Shown piece after piece: positions 10,251 to 18,007 of a stretch of 36,901 nt of DNA. The DNA comes from Caulobacteraceae bacterium (GTDB lineage: Bacteria; Pseudomonadota; Alphaproteobacteria; Caulobacterales; Caulobacteraceae), in assembly GCA_031291645.1 (NCBI GenBank), contig JARLIQ010000016.1, forward strand, positions 1 through 36,901, in the 5' to 3' direction. A program made the translations under genes and the position numbers. Below the pieces are notes generated by a model. It was not told where the DNA came from. It ran no database searches and worked only from the letters and a program-made list of their open reading frames with translations. Within the stretch, counting starts at the first letter, position 1. Each line of letters opens with the position of its first letter.

Positions 10251-10264
10251 TTGACTCAGATCAC
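10251..10264. promoter_or_regulatory. Possible CRP/FNR-family operator upstream of glgA2
   Basis: TTGACTCAGATCAC matches the FNR/FixK box TTGAT-N4-ATCAA at 8 of 10 fixed positions. On the minus strand it reads TGTGATCTGAGTCAAT, which also resembles a CRP site with one degraded half. It lies about 60 bp upstream of the glgA2 start, where an activator or repressor site could act. No clear -35/-10 pair could be assigned next to it. Confidence 0.3.
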
Positions 10265-10360
10265 ATTGGCCCCCGGTGGGCCGAACGGCTCCGCCTGGAA
10301 GGGCGAAAAGGCCGCCTTGGCGCGGCGGCGACGTCCGATGTCGCGGTCCGTCCGCGCCGA

Positions 10361-10942
10361 TCAGAGCCGGGAGTCCTCCAGTTCGTCGTCGTCCGCCGCT
10401 TGGACGCTCCAGCGGCGGCTGGGCGAAGAGGGATGCACGCCCTGCTCGACCAGGGCCACGGCGTGCGCCGCGCCGCGGGCGGCCACCACCTGGAACGACG
10501 CGCACCGCTCGACGTTGTAGGCGATCCAGGCGTCCGTCAGCGCCCGGAGCATATCCTCGTCCAGCTCGCTGATCTCCCGGATCGTCTCGAACAGGCTGGC
10601 GTTCTGGGCCACGGCCACGAGGTGGTCGTTGCGCAGGGTGGCGCCGCGTTCGGTGTGGTCGGCCTCCAGCATCCCGATCAGCCGCACGCCGATCACCGCC
10701 GGCTTCGCCTCCCGGTCGGCGAGCACGAGCACGCCGACGCCGCCCTGCCGGTCGGCCAGGGGCAGGACGCCGAGCCTGAGGGAAAAGGCCGCGCCCTCGG
10801 GCAGCCAGCGTCCGAGATCGGCGCGATCCGGCTCGCCGATACGCGCGATCCAGGGGGACGGACGCCTCACCGGCTTGGCCGCCGCGCGGCGTGTGGGCCG
10901 CGGCGGCGATCGTTGCTGATCCAGCACCATCAGATCCGGCAT
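10361..10942 (-). CDS. Conserved-looking protein of unknown function
   Basis: 193 residues that I do not recognise. A basic, proline-rich N-terminus (to about residue 35) is followed by a mixed alpha/beta region with alternating hydrophobic stretches (LRLGVLPLAD, VGVLVLAD, VIGVRLIGMLEAD). A helical C-terminal half comes next (ETIREISELDEDMLRALTDA) and an acidic tail. There is no signal peptide, membrane segment or cysteine-ligand pattern apart from a single Cys. The ATG at 10942 has a good GGGAGG ribosome-binding site 6 bp upstream, and coding bias fits the neighbours, so the gene is probably real. It lies upstream of glgA2 on the same strand, 170 bp apart, and may share its transcript. A link to glycogen metabolism rests only on position. 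Confidence 0.7.
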   Translation of the reverse strand: MPDLMVLDQQRSPPRPTRRAAAKPVRRPSPWIARIGEPDRADLGRWLPEGAAFSLRLGVLPLADRQGGVGVLVLADREAKPAVIGVRLIGMLEADHTERGATLRNDHLVAVAQNASLFETIREISELDEDMLRALTDAWIAYNVERCASFQVVAARGAAHAVALVEQGVHPSSPSRRWSVQAADDDELEDSRL

Positions 10943-11149
10943 GCTCGCCTCCCTGTCGGCGATCCGCGGAACGGAAGCGCGCGGAGTTGGCGGCGATCAA
11001 CGCACAAGACTGTGACAGGGCGCCGGCCGCCCCGCTCAATCTGTCGTGATGAGGCCGGCCTTCTGTTTCCCGCTCACCGGTCGTCCGGAGGGCGGGAACA
11101 CCTCGTCGTGAGCGAAGCAACAAACGGCGCGATCAGCCGCTTTCCATGC

Positions 11150-11425
11150 ATGGCGATTGCGGGACCGACTTCCGACGAGGCGTATCGCGGCCTCACGCTG
11201 CTGACGCTGGCCAGCGCCGGCGCCTATGCCTTCATCGATCCCGACCTGGTCGAGATCATGGCGAGCCTGGGCTGGTGCACGCCCGAGGGCGAGATCACGC
11301 TGGCCGGCGAAGACGCCTTCCTGGAGGCGCAGAAGGTGCGCGCCCGCCGGGGCGCGGCGGAGGGATCGGCCCTGAACGGCCGTCCGGTGCGACGCAACTC
11401 GACCCGCAGGCGTCCGCTCCGGTAA
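11150..11425 (+). CDS. Small protein of unknown function upstream of glgX
   Basis: 91 residues: a hydrophobic helix (GLTLLTLASAGAYAF), then a segment rich in Asp/Glu (IDPDLVEIMASLGW, TLAGEDAFLEAQK) and a basic C-terminus (RRNSTRRRPLR). I do not recognise a family. The start is uncertain. The ATG at 11150 has no clear ribosome-binding site, while a GTG at 11108 lies about 15 bp after a GGAGGG. The gene sits 30 bp before the second glgX on the same strand and is probably co-transcribed with it. The opposite-strand and other frames here look like shadows. Confidence 0.5.
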   Translation: MAIAGPTSDEAYRGLTLLTLASAGAYAFIDPDLVEIMASLGWCTPEGEITLAGEDAFLEAQKVRARRGAAEGSALNGRPVRRNSTRRRPLR

Positions 11426-11455
11426 AGGTGGTCCGGCCACTGTAGAGACAGACCC

Positions 11456-13570
11456 ATGCCGCCACCGTTCGTCGTGCGTACCGGCTCCCCGACGCCGCGC
11501 GGCGCGACCTATGACGGCGGGGGGGTGAATTTCGCGCTGTTCTCCGCCCACGCCACGCGCGTCGAGCTCTGCCTGTTCGACCCGCAGGCCCGCGAGGAGA
11601 TCGCGCGCATCACCATGCCGGACTACACCGACCAGATATTCCACGCCTATGTCGAGGGCCTGCAGCCCGGCCAGGTCTACGGCTACCGGGTCTATGGCCC
11701 CTACGCGCCGGAGGAGGGCCATCGGTTCAATCCCAACAAGCTGCTGCTGGACCCCTACGCCCGCGGCCACACCGGCGACATCCAGTGGAACGAGGCCTGC
11801 TACGGCTACGTCATCGGCTCGAAGGAGGAGGACCTCAGCTTCGACGAGCGGGACAGCGCGCCGTTCACGCCCAAGTGCGTGGTGGTCGACCCCAATTTCG
11901 ACTGGCGCGGCGAGCCGGGCCGCGCGCCCACGCCCTGGGACCGCACCATCCTCTACGAGACCCACGTCAAGGGTTTCACCGCCCGCCATCCGGCCGTGCC
12001 GGAGCACCTGCGCGGCACCTACGCCGGCATGAGCGTTCGCGAGGTGATCGACTACGTCAAGGCGCTGGGGGTGACCTCGGTCGAGCTGATGCCGATCCAC
12101 ACCTTCCTCGACGACGCCCATCTCCTCGAAAGGGGGCTGAGGAACTACTGGGGCTACAATTCGATCGGCTTCTTCGCCCCCGACCCGCGCTACGCCTCGG
12201 ACCGGCCCAACACCCTGCGCGAGTTCAAGGAGATGGTCGCCCGCTTCCACGAGGCCGGCCTCGAGGTGATCCTGGACGTGGTCTACAACCACACCGCCGA
12301 GGGCAACGAGCGCGGCGCGACCCTGTCGTTCAGGGGGATCGACAACCTCAGCTACTACCGGCTGCAGAAGGACAACAAGCGCTACTACGTCAACGACACC
12401 GGCACCGGCAACACCATGGACCTGTCGCATCCGCGGGTGATGCAGATGGTGATGGACAGCCTGCGCTACTGGCTGCAGGAGACCCACGTCGACGGCTTCC
12501 GCTTCGACCTCGGCACCATCCTCGCGCGCGAGCCCGGCGGCTTCGACGTCCGCAGCGGCTTCCTGACCGCCTGCAGCCAGGACCCGACGCTCAACACCGT
12601 CAAGCTGATCGCCGAGCCGTGGGACATCGGGCCGGGCGGCTACCAGGTCGGCCGCTTCCCGCCTGGCTGGTCCGACTGGAACGACAAGTTCCGCGGCGCC
12701 GCGCGCGATTTCTGGCGCGGCGAGGCGCCGGCCTCCGAGATGGCCCGGCGGGTCCAGGGGTCGGGCGACATCTACGACAACCAGGGCCGCCGGCCGTGGG
12801 CCAGCATCAACTTCATCACCGCCCACGACGGCTTCACCCTGAACGACCTCGTCACCTACAACGACAAGCACAACGAGGCGAACGGCGAGGAGGGGCGGGA
12901 CGGCTCGGACGACAACCGCTCATGGAACTGCGGCGTCGAAGGCCCGACCGACGATCCCGCCGTCAACGCCCTGCGCCTGCGCCAGATCCGCAACCTGTTG
13001 AGCTCGCTCCTGCTCAGCCAGGGCGCGCCGATGCTGCTGGCGGGCGACGAGTTCGGCCACTCCCAGGGCGGCAACAACAACGCCTATTGCCAGGACAACG
13101 AGATCACCTGGCTGGACTGGAACCTGGGCGAGCGCGGCCAGGGCCTTCTGGACTTCACCCGCCGGGTGATCGCCCTGCGCGCCGCCCACCCGGCCTTGCG
13201 CTATCGCCGCTTCCTCGGGCGCGGCGAATTCCCGGACAATCCGCGCGACCTGACGTGGCTGGGCGTCGACGGCAAGGAGATGGCCAAGGCGGCGTGGGAG
13301 GACGCCAGCGCCCATTGCTTCGGCATGCTGATCGACGTGCCGGCCGACGGGACGGCGGAGCGCGACGTGGTGCTGCTGGCGTTCAACGGCTACCACGACG
13401 TCGTCCGCTTCACCCTGCCCCGCTCGCCGCGCGGCGGCCGCTGGCGCCGGCTCCTCGACACCAATGTCGAGGGTCAGGACGAACAGCCGATGTTCAGGGC
13501 CGGCGCCGTCTACGAGATGACCGGCAACTCCGTCCTGCTGTTCGAAGCCGCGCCGTCCAGGCGGCCCTGA
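11456..13570 (+). CDS. glgX: Glycogen debranching enzyme GlgX (stand-alone copy)
   Basis: A 704-residue GH13 isoamylase-type enzyme that hydrolyses alpha-1,6 branches of glycogen after phosphorylase trimming. The N-terminal CBM48-like module (GATYDGGGVNFALFSAHA) is followed by the barrel with D351 (DGFRFDLGTIL), E387 (LIAEPWDIGPGGYQ) and D458 (TAHDGFTLND), then GHSQGGNNNAYCQDN. A C-terminal beta domain closes at VLLFEAAP. It is the classical full-length form and aligns throughout with the GlgX half of the fusion protein at 4456. The two differ at many positions, so they are old paralogues or were separately acquired. A weak AGAGACAG ribosome-binding site precedes the ATG. It converges on the acyl-CoA dehydrogenase gene, 36 bp away. 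Confidence 0.97.
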   Translation: MPPPFVVRTGSPTPRGATYDGGGVNFALFSAHATRVELCLFDPQAREEIARITMPDYTDQIFHAYVEGLQPGQVYGYRVYGPYAPEEGHRFNPNKLLLDPYARGHTGDIQWNEACYGYVIGSKEEDLSFDERDSAPFTPKCVVVDPNFDWRGEPGRAPTPWDRTILYETHVKGFTARHPAVPEHLRGTYAGMSVREVIDYVKALGVTSVELMPIHTFLDDAHLLERGLRNYWGYNSIGFFAPDPRYASDRPNTLREFKEMVARFHEAGLEVILDVVYNHTAEGNERGATLSFRGIDNLSYYRLQKDNKRYYVNDTGTGNTMDLSHPRVMQMVMDSLRYWLQETHVDGFRFDLGTILAREPGGFDVRSGFLTACSQDPTLNTVKLIAEPWDIGPGGYQVGRFPPGWSDWNDKFRGAARDFWRGEAPASEMARRVQGSGDIYDNQGRRPWASINFITAHDGFTLNDLVTYNDKHNEANGEEGRDGSDDNRSWNCGVEGPTDDPAVNALRLRQIRNLLSSLLLSQGAPMLLAGDEFGHSQGGNNNAYCQDNEITWLDWNLGERGQGLLDFTRRVIALRAAHPALRYRRFLGRGEFPDNPRDLTWLGVDGKEMAKAAWEDASAHCFGMLIDVPADGTAERDVVLLAFNGYHDVVRFTLPRSPRGGRWRRLLDTNVEGQDEQPMFRAGAVYEMTGNSVLLFEAAPSRRP

Positions 13571-13606
13571 CTCGGAACGCCGGGCCGCGGCCGCCTCGGC
13601 TGCGCG

Positions 13607-14815
13607 TCAGCTCGACTGGGTGGTGTCGGGCAGGCCGAGGATGCGCTTGGAGACGATGTTGTTCTGGATCTCGGCCGATCCGCCGTAGATCGACATAGCC
13701 TTGCCCCAGAGCCAGCCGCGCACGGCCTCCAGCTCGTCGGGGGCGAAGTCCTCGCCCCCCCAGCCCAGCCCCTGGTGACCCATGATCTCCAGGGTGAGTT
13801 CGGCGCGGGCCTGGGCGACCGCGGTGGCGGAGTTCTTCAGCACCGAGGCGGCGTTGGTGGCGCCGCCGCGCGACTCGGCCATGGCCCGGGCCAGGGTCAG
13901 GCCGTGGGCCCGGGCGTCCATCAGGTGGGCGGCCAGCCGCACGCGCAGGTCCGGGTCGGCGATGCGGCCGGCGGCGTCCTCGCCCACATAGCGCCTGGCG
14001 ATGTCCTGCAGCGGGGTGGCCTTGTCGCCGCCCATCGAGACGCCGGTCTGGCTGGCGCGCTCGTGCTGTAGGAGGCGCTTGCCCACGCTCCAGCCCTTGT
14101 TCAGCTCGCCCAGCAGGTCGTCCTTGCGGGCCGTGGCGTCGGTGAAGAAGGTCTCGCAGAAGGGCGAGGCGCCGGAGATCAGCTGGATCGGCCGGGTCTC
14201 GACGCCGGCCTGGCGCATGGGGACCAGCAGGAAGCTGATGCCGTCATGCTTCTTCGCCGTGAAGTCGGTGCGCACCAGACAGCCGCACCAGTCCGACCAT
14301 TGGGCGCCGGAGGTCCAGACCTTCTGGCCGTTGATCCGCCAGTGGTCGCCCGCGTCCTCGCACCTGGTCTGCAGGCTGGCCAGGTCCGAGCCGGCGTTCG
14401 GCTCGGAATAGCCGACGCACCAGCGGACCTCGCCGCGGACGATCGGCGGGATGTGGCGGCGCTTCTGCTCTTCCGTGCCGTAGTCGAGGATGGTCGGGCC
14501 GATCATGGTGACGCCCATGCCGGCGACCAGCGGGTTGAACGCGCCGATGCGGTTCATCTCCTGCTGCAGGACGCGGGCCTGTTTGCCGCTCAGGCCGCCG
14601 CCGCCGTACTCGCTGGGCCAGGTCGGCGTGCCCCAGCCCTTGGCGCCCATGCGCTGCTTCCATAGCAGCACGTCGCCGTCCGGCTCGCCGCCCTCCATCA
14701 GGGCCATGGTCATCCCGGCCTTGCCACGGAGCGACTGGGGGAAATTCTCCTCGAGCCAGACCCGCGCCTCTCCGGCGAAGGCCTTCAGCGCCTCGTCTTC
14801 TTGCAAGTCCGCCAT
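13607..14815 (-). CDS. Acyl-CoA dehydrogenase family protein
   Basis: 402 residues, the normal length for this FAD-dependent family, which oxidises acyl-CoA to 2-enoyl-CoA. An N-terminal helical domain (EDEALKAFAGEARVWLEENFP) leads to GWGTPTWPSEYGGGG. The middle beta domain carries the FAD/substrate signature WCVGYSEPNAGSDLASLQT. The C-terminal helical domain ends with the usual IYGGSAEIQNNIVSKRILGLP, which contributes to FAD binding at the dimer interface. The ATG at 14815 has GGGGAGA upstream. The substrate cannot be told from the sequence. It resembles the large group used for medium/long or branched acyl chains. No electron-transfer flavoprotein or partner acyl-CoA gene is adjacent. It is unrelated to the glycogen genes it converges with. 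Confidence 0.92.
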   Translation of the reverse strand: MADLQEDEALKAFAGEARVWLEENFPQSLRGKAGMTMALMEGGEPDGDVLLWKQRMGAKGWGTPTWPSEYGGGGLSGKQARVLQQEMNRIGAFNPLVAGMGVTMIGPTILDYGTEEQKRRHIPPIVRGEVRWCVGYSEPNAGSDLASLQTRCEDAGDHWRINGQKVWTSGAQWSDWCGCLVRTDFTAKKHDGISFLLVPMRQAGVETRPIQLISGASPFCETFFTDATARKDDLLGELNKGWSVGKRLLQHERASQTGVSMGGDKATPLQDIARRYVGEDAAGRIADPDLRVRLAAHLMDARAHGLTLARAMAESRGGATNAASVLKNSATAVAQARAELTLEIMGHQGLGWGGEDFAPDELEAVRGWLWGKAMSIYGGSAEIQNNIVSKRILGLPDTTQSS

Positions 14816-15015
14816 CGCCCCATCTCCCCGTTCGAATATTTCTTCAAGAAAGCTCTGGGCCAGCTATGCCGCGCCCGTCGCCGCGCGACAACCTTCCGGC
14901 TTGCCGCAGGCCGCCCCGCCGGGCTTGGGCCGGACCGGGTCCGACGGGTCCGGACCGTCATGCGCCTAGACGAGCCGACTTTCTCTGTGGCAAGGGATGC
15001 CCAGGCGCAGCACAC

Positions 15016-15042
15016 GGCCCGTCCGGGATTCCGGGACGGGCC
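15016..15042. other. Hairpin just upstream of tRNA-Leu
   Basis: GGCCCGTCC (15016-15024) and GGACGGGCC (15034-15042) form a 9-bp perfect stem with a 9-base loop, ending 17 bp before the tRNA. No gene on the plus strand ends here, so a terminator role is not obvious. It may stop antisense transcription or belong to the 5' leader of the tRNA precursor. Confidence 0.5.
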
Positions 15043-15059
15043 CATCGCGGGCTCGCCTC

Positions 15060-15146
15060 GCGGGCGTGGCGGAATTGGCAGACGCGCCGGACTCAAAATC
15101 CGGTTCTGGTGACAGAGTGTCGGTTCGACCCCGACCGCCCGCACCA
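15060..15146 (+). tRNA. tRNA-Leu (anticodon CAA)
   Basis: An 87-base class II tRNA with encoded CCA. The acceptor stem is GCGGGCG (15060-15066) with CGCCCGC (15136-15142), followed by A and CCA. The D arm contains GGCGGAATTGGCAGACGC. The anticodon stem CCGGA/TCCGG holds the loop CTCAAAA, giving anticodon CAA for UUG codons. The long variable arm (TCTGGTGACAGAGT) and T loop TTCGACC are typical of leucine tRNAs. It stands alone between divergent genes. Confidence 0.97.
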
Positions 15147-15266
15147 ATCCCTCCATTGGCCCAGCGCCCTTTTTCGGCCCGGCGGCCACGGGCCGACCGC
15201 TCGCGTCACGCGACAGGGATTCCGTTCATGCTACGCTCAGGTTGGGTCCGTTGAATGAGGACCCAG

Positions 15267-15300
15267 CGCGATCGCGCCACAACCGCGATCGCGCCACAAC
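15267..15300. repeat. Perfect 17-bp tandem repeat
   Basis: CGCGATCGCGCCACAAC occurs twice in direct succession (15267-15283 and 15284-15300). Each copy contains the palindrome GCGATCGC. The second copy abuts the ribosome-binding site of the small His-rich peptide gene. It could be a tandem duplication within the 5' leader or paired binding sites. Confidence 0.85.
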
Positions 15301-15313
15301 AAGGAGACTGCTC

Positions 15314-15448
15314 ATGAAACGCATCCTCGCGGGCGCCCTGGCCCTTTCCCTGCTGGGGGCGGGGGCGGCCAGCGCCCATCCCCACCACCACCCCCACAAG
15401 GTGTGCGCCTGGCGTCACCACCACCGCGTCTGCCGCTGGGTCGGCTGA
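15314..15448 (+). CDS. Tiny secreted His-rich peptide
   Basis: 44 residues. The N-terminus is a textbook signal peptide (MKRILAGALALSLLGAGA) with a likely cleavage after ASA. That leaves a mature peptide of about 23 residues carrying nine His and two Cys (HPHHHPHKVCAWRHHHRVCRW). The ATG has a strong AAGGAG 8 bp upstream. Short exported peptides with this K/R-V-C-x-W-R-H-H pattern are, as far as I recall, common and unnamed in Caulobacterales. Metal binding (Zn, Ni or Cu) in the periplasm is plausible from composition but unproven. A strong stem-loop follows the stop codon, so this is probably a single-gene transcript. Confidence 0.75.
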   Translation: MKRILAGALALSLLGAGAASAHPHHHPHKVCAWRHHHRVCRWVG

Positions 15449-15453
15449 GGCCA

Positions 15454-15479
15454 GGGTCCGTCCGGCGCCGGGCGGACCC
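15454..15479 (+). terminator. Stem-loop after the His-rich peptide gene
   Basis: GGGTCCGTCCGG (15454-15465) pairs with CCGGGCGGACCC (15468-15479), with one T-G wobble, forming a near-continuous 12-bp GC-rich stem a few bases after the stop codon. There is no T-tract, which is usual in such GC-rich genomes. It may serve both this gene and the convergent transporter gene. Confidence 0.55.
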
Positions 15480-15507
15480 GCTCCGTCGCGCTCCGCCGGG
15501 CGGCCGC

Positions 15508-16911
15508 CTACTCCGCCGCCCTGTCGTGGGGTTCGCGGACCAGGAGGCCGGCGGTGTCGGTGAACAGGTCGCGCTCGGCGGCCAGCAGGTCCAGCTTCTC
15601 GCGCACCGCCGCGTGGCGTTCCGCGGTCAGCGGATAGCCGCGGATGATCCCCGCCGCGACCAGGCCGAGAAGGCCCGGCACGACCGCGAACAGGGCCTGC
15701 AGGCCGAGCAGGGCCGTGTGGCTGTTGACCGCGCCGGTGGCCGGTTTGAACCCCATCAGGCTCAGCGCATAGAAGGGGAAGATGACCGAGGCGGCCGCCG
15801 CGATCTTACCGTTGGCCGAGGACAGGGCGTAGAACAGACCCGTGCGGTCCGCCCCGGTGGCCAGCCTTTCCGCGTCGCCCACGTCCGCCAGCATGGAGCG
15901 GACCAGCAGCCCCGCCGCCGAATAGGGCAGGCCGGCCAGGAACATGGCCGGGAAGGCGATGTAGGGGTTGGCCTGCGGCATGAACAGCGCCAGCGACTGG
16001 GTCACCGTGTAGATCACCGAGGCGAGGGCGAGCGCGCGGTGCTTGCCGAGGCGATAGGCCAGCCTCAGCCACAGGGGCGCGCCGACGAGGCCGGCGATGA
16101 AATAGACGAACAGCAGGGCCTCGGCCTCGCCCTTGGTGAACCCCTTGACCTGCTCGATGTAGAAGAAGAACAGCGCGCCGGTGATGTTCGGCGCGAGGCT
16201 GAGCGCCTGGTCGGTGGCCAGGAGGCGCAGGACCGTGCGGTTCCTGAACAGGGCCAGGTAGTCCCGCCAGTTGGCGTGGGGGCTGGACGCGCCGACGGCC
16301 GGCTCGCCCACCGCCGCCAGCGCCAGGGCGAAGGCCAGGGGAATGGTGACGATGGTCAGCCAGCCCATGGCGTGCACCCCGCCCATGCTGCCGCCGTGCG
16401 CCAGCAGCGCCAGGGCCGCCGGCAGCAGCAGCACCACCATCAGGCCGATGACGCTGAAGGCCTGGACCCAGGCGTAGGTCCGCGACCGCCCGTCGTAGCT
16501 GGTGTTCAGCTTGGCGGCCCAGGCGATGTGCGACAGCCCGCTCATCGAAAGGCCGAGGTAGCCGATCAGGAGCCAGAACCAGAGGTAGGCCACCCCGACG
16601 CCGCGCTGGGCCATGAACAGCATGTAGACCGCCGCCATCAGCACCGGCGCGCCGGCCGCGACCCAGGGCCTGAACCGGCCGAAGCGGGTGTTGGTCCGGT
16701 CCATCAGGGCGCCCAGCACCGGATCGACCCCGATGTCCAGGATCCGCACCAGCCCGAACGCCAGGCCCACCGAGGCCAGCGGCAGGCCGAGGTCGTTGCT
16801 GTAGTACTCCGGCAGGAAGACCACCAGCGGGAGGCCCAGCGCCGCCATCGGCACCGTCGGCGCCGAGAAGGCCGCGAGCTGGAGCCCGCTCAGCCGGCGG
16901 GGTGTGGTCAT
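15508..16911 (-). CDS. MFS transporter, glycoside-pentoside-hexuronide:cation symporter (MelB-like)
   Basis: 467 residues with about 12 hydrophobic helices. The N-terminus (LQLAAFSAPTVPMAALGLPL), the DIGVDPVLGALMDRTNTRFGR segment between helices 2 and 3 (the MelB-type D-x3-D-P-x3-G-x2-D-R pattern, which holds cation-site Asp residues in the family) and RFRPWVAAGAPV identify the GPH family. Such proteins take up sugars or glycosides with Na+ or H+. The ATG at 16911 is chosen because the family pattern begins there and AGGGCAGGA lies upstream; the frame is open about 38 residues further but looks non-coding. The substrate is unknown. No sugar hydrolase is adjacent, so a link to the glycogen island is only suggestive. 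Confidence 0.9.
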   Translation of the reverse strand: MTTPRRLSGLQLAAFSAPTVPMAALGLPLVVFLPEYYSNDLGLPLASVGLAFGLVRILDIGVDPVLGALMDRTNTRFGRFRPWVAAGAPVLMAAVYMLFMAQRGVGVAYLWFWLLIGYLGLSMSGLSHIAWAAKLNTSYDGRSRTYAWVQAFSVIGLMVVLLLPAALALLAHGGSMGGVHAMGWLTIVTIPLAFALALAAVGEPAVGASSPHANWRDYLALFRNRTVLRLLATDQALSLAPNITGALFFFYIEQVKGFTKGEAEALLFVYFIAGLVGAPLWLRLAYRLGKHRALALASVIYTVTQSLALFMPQANPYIAFPAMFLAGLPYSAAGLLVRSMLADVGDAERLATGADRTGLFYALSSANGKIAAAASVIFPFYALSLMGFKPATGAVNSHTALLGLQALFAVVPGLLGLVAAGIIRGYPLTAERHAAVREKLDLLAAERDLFTDTAGLLVREPHDRAAE

Positions 16912-17141
16912 GCGATCCTGCCCTTCTGTGTCCGGCGTTCGCCGTGTCCGCAATCTGGTCGCATGGCCGCAAGGGCTCGGCAACCCTCGCCGGCGCATGT
17001 CGCGGGCCCCGCACAATCGGGCCATTTCCGCCGCGGCGGCGTCCCGATGTCGTCACGAAACCTTGGTTAGACAGGGCCGCGCGGCTCGGGTCAAACCACC
17101 GCGTAGTGGGGGCAGAGAATGCTTAGTCGGGAGACGCCCCC

Positions 17142-17351
17142 ATGATCGACGCCATCAACCTGCCGCCGTCCGTCACGGTCAGCCCCACGGTGGTCGGCGT
17201 CAGCGTGCTCACCGCTGACGGGGCCACGGTGGAGATCAGCCTGCAGCGGCTGCGCGGCCTGACCGCCCTGTCCCCGGAAGAGGTCGTGGTGCGCGCCCAG
17301 CAGCTGGCGCTGGACGCCTTGGAGGCCGCGGCGGCCTCGCTGGGCCATTGA
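17142..17351 (+). CDS. Small protein of unknown function
   Basis: 69 residues. A beta-rich N-terminal half (SVTVSPTVVGVSVLTADGATVEI) is followed by an amphipathic helix (EEVVVRAQQLALDALEAAAAS). There is no signal peptide or cysteine. A GGGAG ribosome-binding site lies 7-8 bp before the ATG, and codon usage matches the surroundings, which supports a real gene. I do not recognise a family. It converges on the exported SUOX-fold gene with a gap of only 3 bp. Confidence 0.6.
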   Translation: MIDAINLPPSVTVSPTVVGVSVLTADGATVEISLQRLRGLTALSPEEVVVRAQQLALDALEAAAASLGH

Positions 17352-17354
17352 GGC

Positions 17355-17897
17355 CTATTTGACCGGCCTCAGTTCGATCCCGACCACGCCCCAGACCGAG
17401 CGCGGCGGCTTCAGCTCGCCACCGATCACCAGCCGGTAGGGGCCTTCCTTGTCGTTCAGCGGCTTGCCGTCCTCGGTGTCGGCGAGGATCACCGGCTGGC
17501 CCTTGAAGCTCATGGCGGTCTCGGCCATGGCCAGCACCGCGATGAAGCCGTCGCGGCCCTTGACGATCACCACCTGGTCCAGCGGCGGGCCGTGCAGCCG
17601 CGCCTCGGACGGGGCGCCGACCTCGGCCAGAAGGTCGCTCAGCGCCGCGCCCGCATAGGTGTGGCCGCCGCCCCAGGGAACCGTGACGCTGAAGCGATGC
17701 ATGTCCCGCAGGTCCGTCGCCGAGACCACGGCGCTGACGCCGCCGGGGCCCTTGATCGTCACCGATCCCGGGGCGGGCGCGGAGGTTGGGGCCGGAGCGG
17801 CCGGCGGCGACGTCTGGGCGGCGGCGGGCGCGGCGGCCAGGGCGAGCGCCGCCAGGATAGGCGCCGTCAGGAGGGGCGCGATCGAGCGGGGTTTCAT
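17355..17897 (-). CDS. Exported protein with molybdopterin-oxidoreductase (SUOX) fold, lacking the Mo-ligand cysteine
   Basis: 180 residues. A signal peptide (hydrophobic stretch ending AAAPAAAQ) leads to a Pro/Ala-rich linker and then a compact domain. The segments YAGAALSDLLAEVGAP, VVIVKGRDGFIAVLAMAE, ILADTEDGKPLNDKEGPYRLVI and RSVWGVVGIEL match the small stand-alone relatives of the sulfite-oxidase molybdopterin domain. The whole protein contains no cysteine, so it cannot carry the usual Cys-Mo bond. It is more likely a binding or accessory protein than a catalyst. The ATG at 17897 follows GGAGG. It is divergent from imuA, 138 bp away. The function is unknown. Confidence 0.75.
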   Translation of the reverse strand: MKPRSIAPLLTAPILAALALAAAPAAAQTSPPAAPAPTSAPAPGSVTIKGPGGVSAVVSATDLRDMHRFSVTVPWGGGHTYAGAALSDLLAEVGAPSEARLHGPPLDQVVIVKGRDGFIAVLAMAETAMSFKGQPVILADTEDGKPLNDKEGPYRLVIGGELKPPRSVWGVVGIELRPVK

Positions 17898-18007
17898 GCG
17901 GCCTCCGGACCCGTTTGCTGCTGCAGCATCGCACCCTCTTCCGATTCGGCGCAGGGGCCGCGGGGCCTGCGACGTTCCGTGGCGCTTGACTCTGTGTGGC
18001 AATAGGA

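Noticed and set aside
10223-11149. Long upstream part of the plus-strand frame that ends at 11425
   Set aside because: It runs antisense to the unknown gene at 10361-10942 and has no coding character; only the part from about 11150 looks like protein.
15403-17070. Plus-strand ORF of 555 codons opposite the MFS transporter
   Set aside because: It is Gln/Arg/His-rich and hydrophilic, the expected complement of a membrane protein gene.
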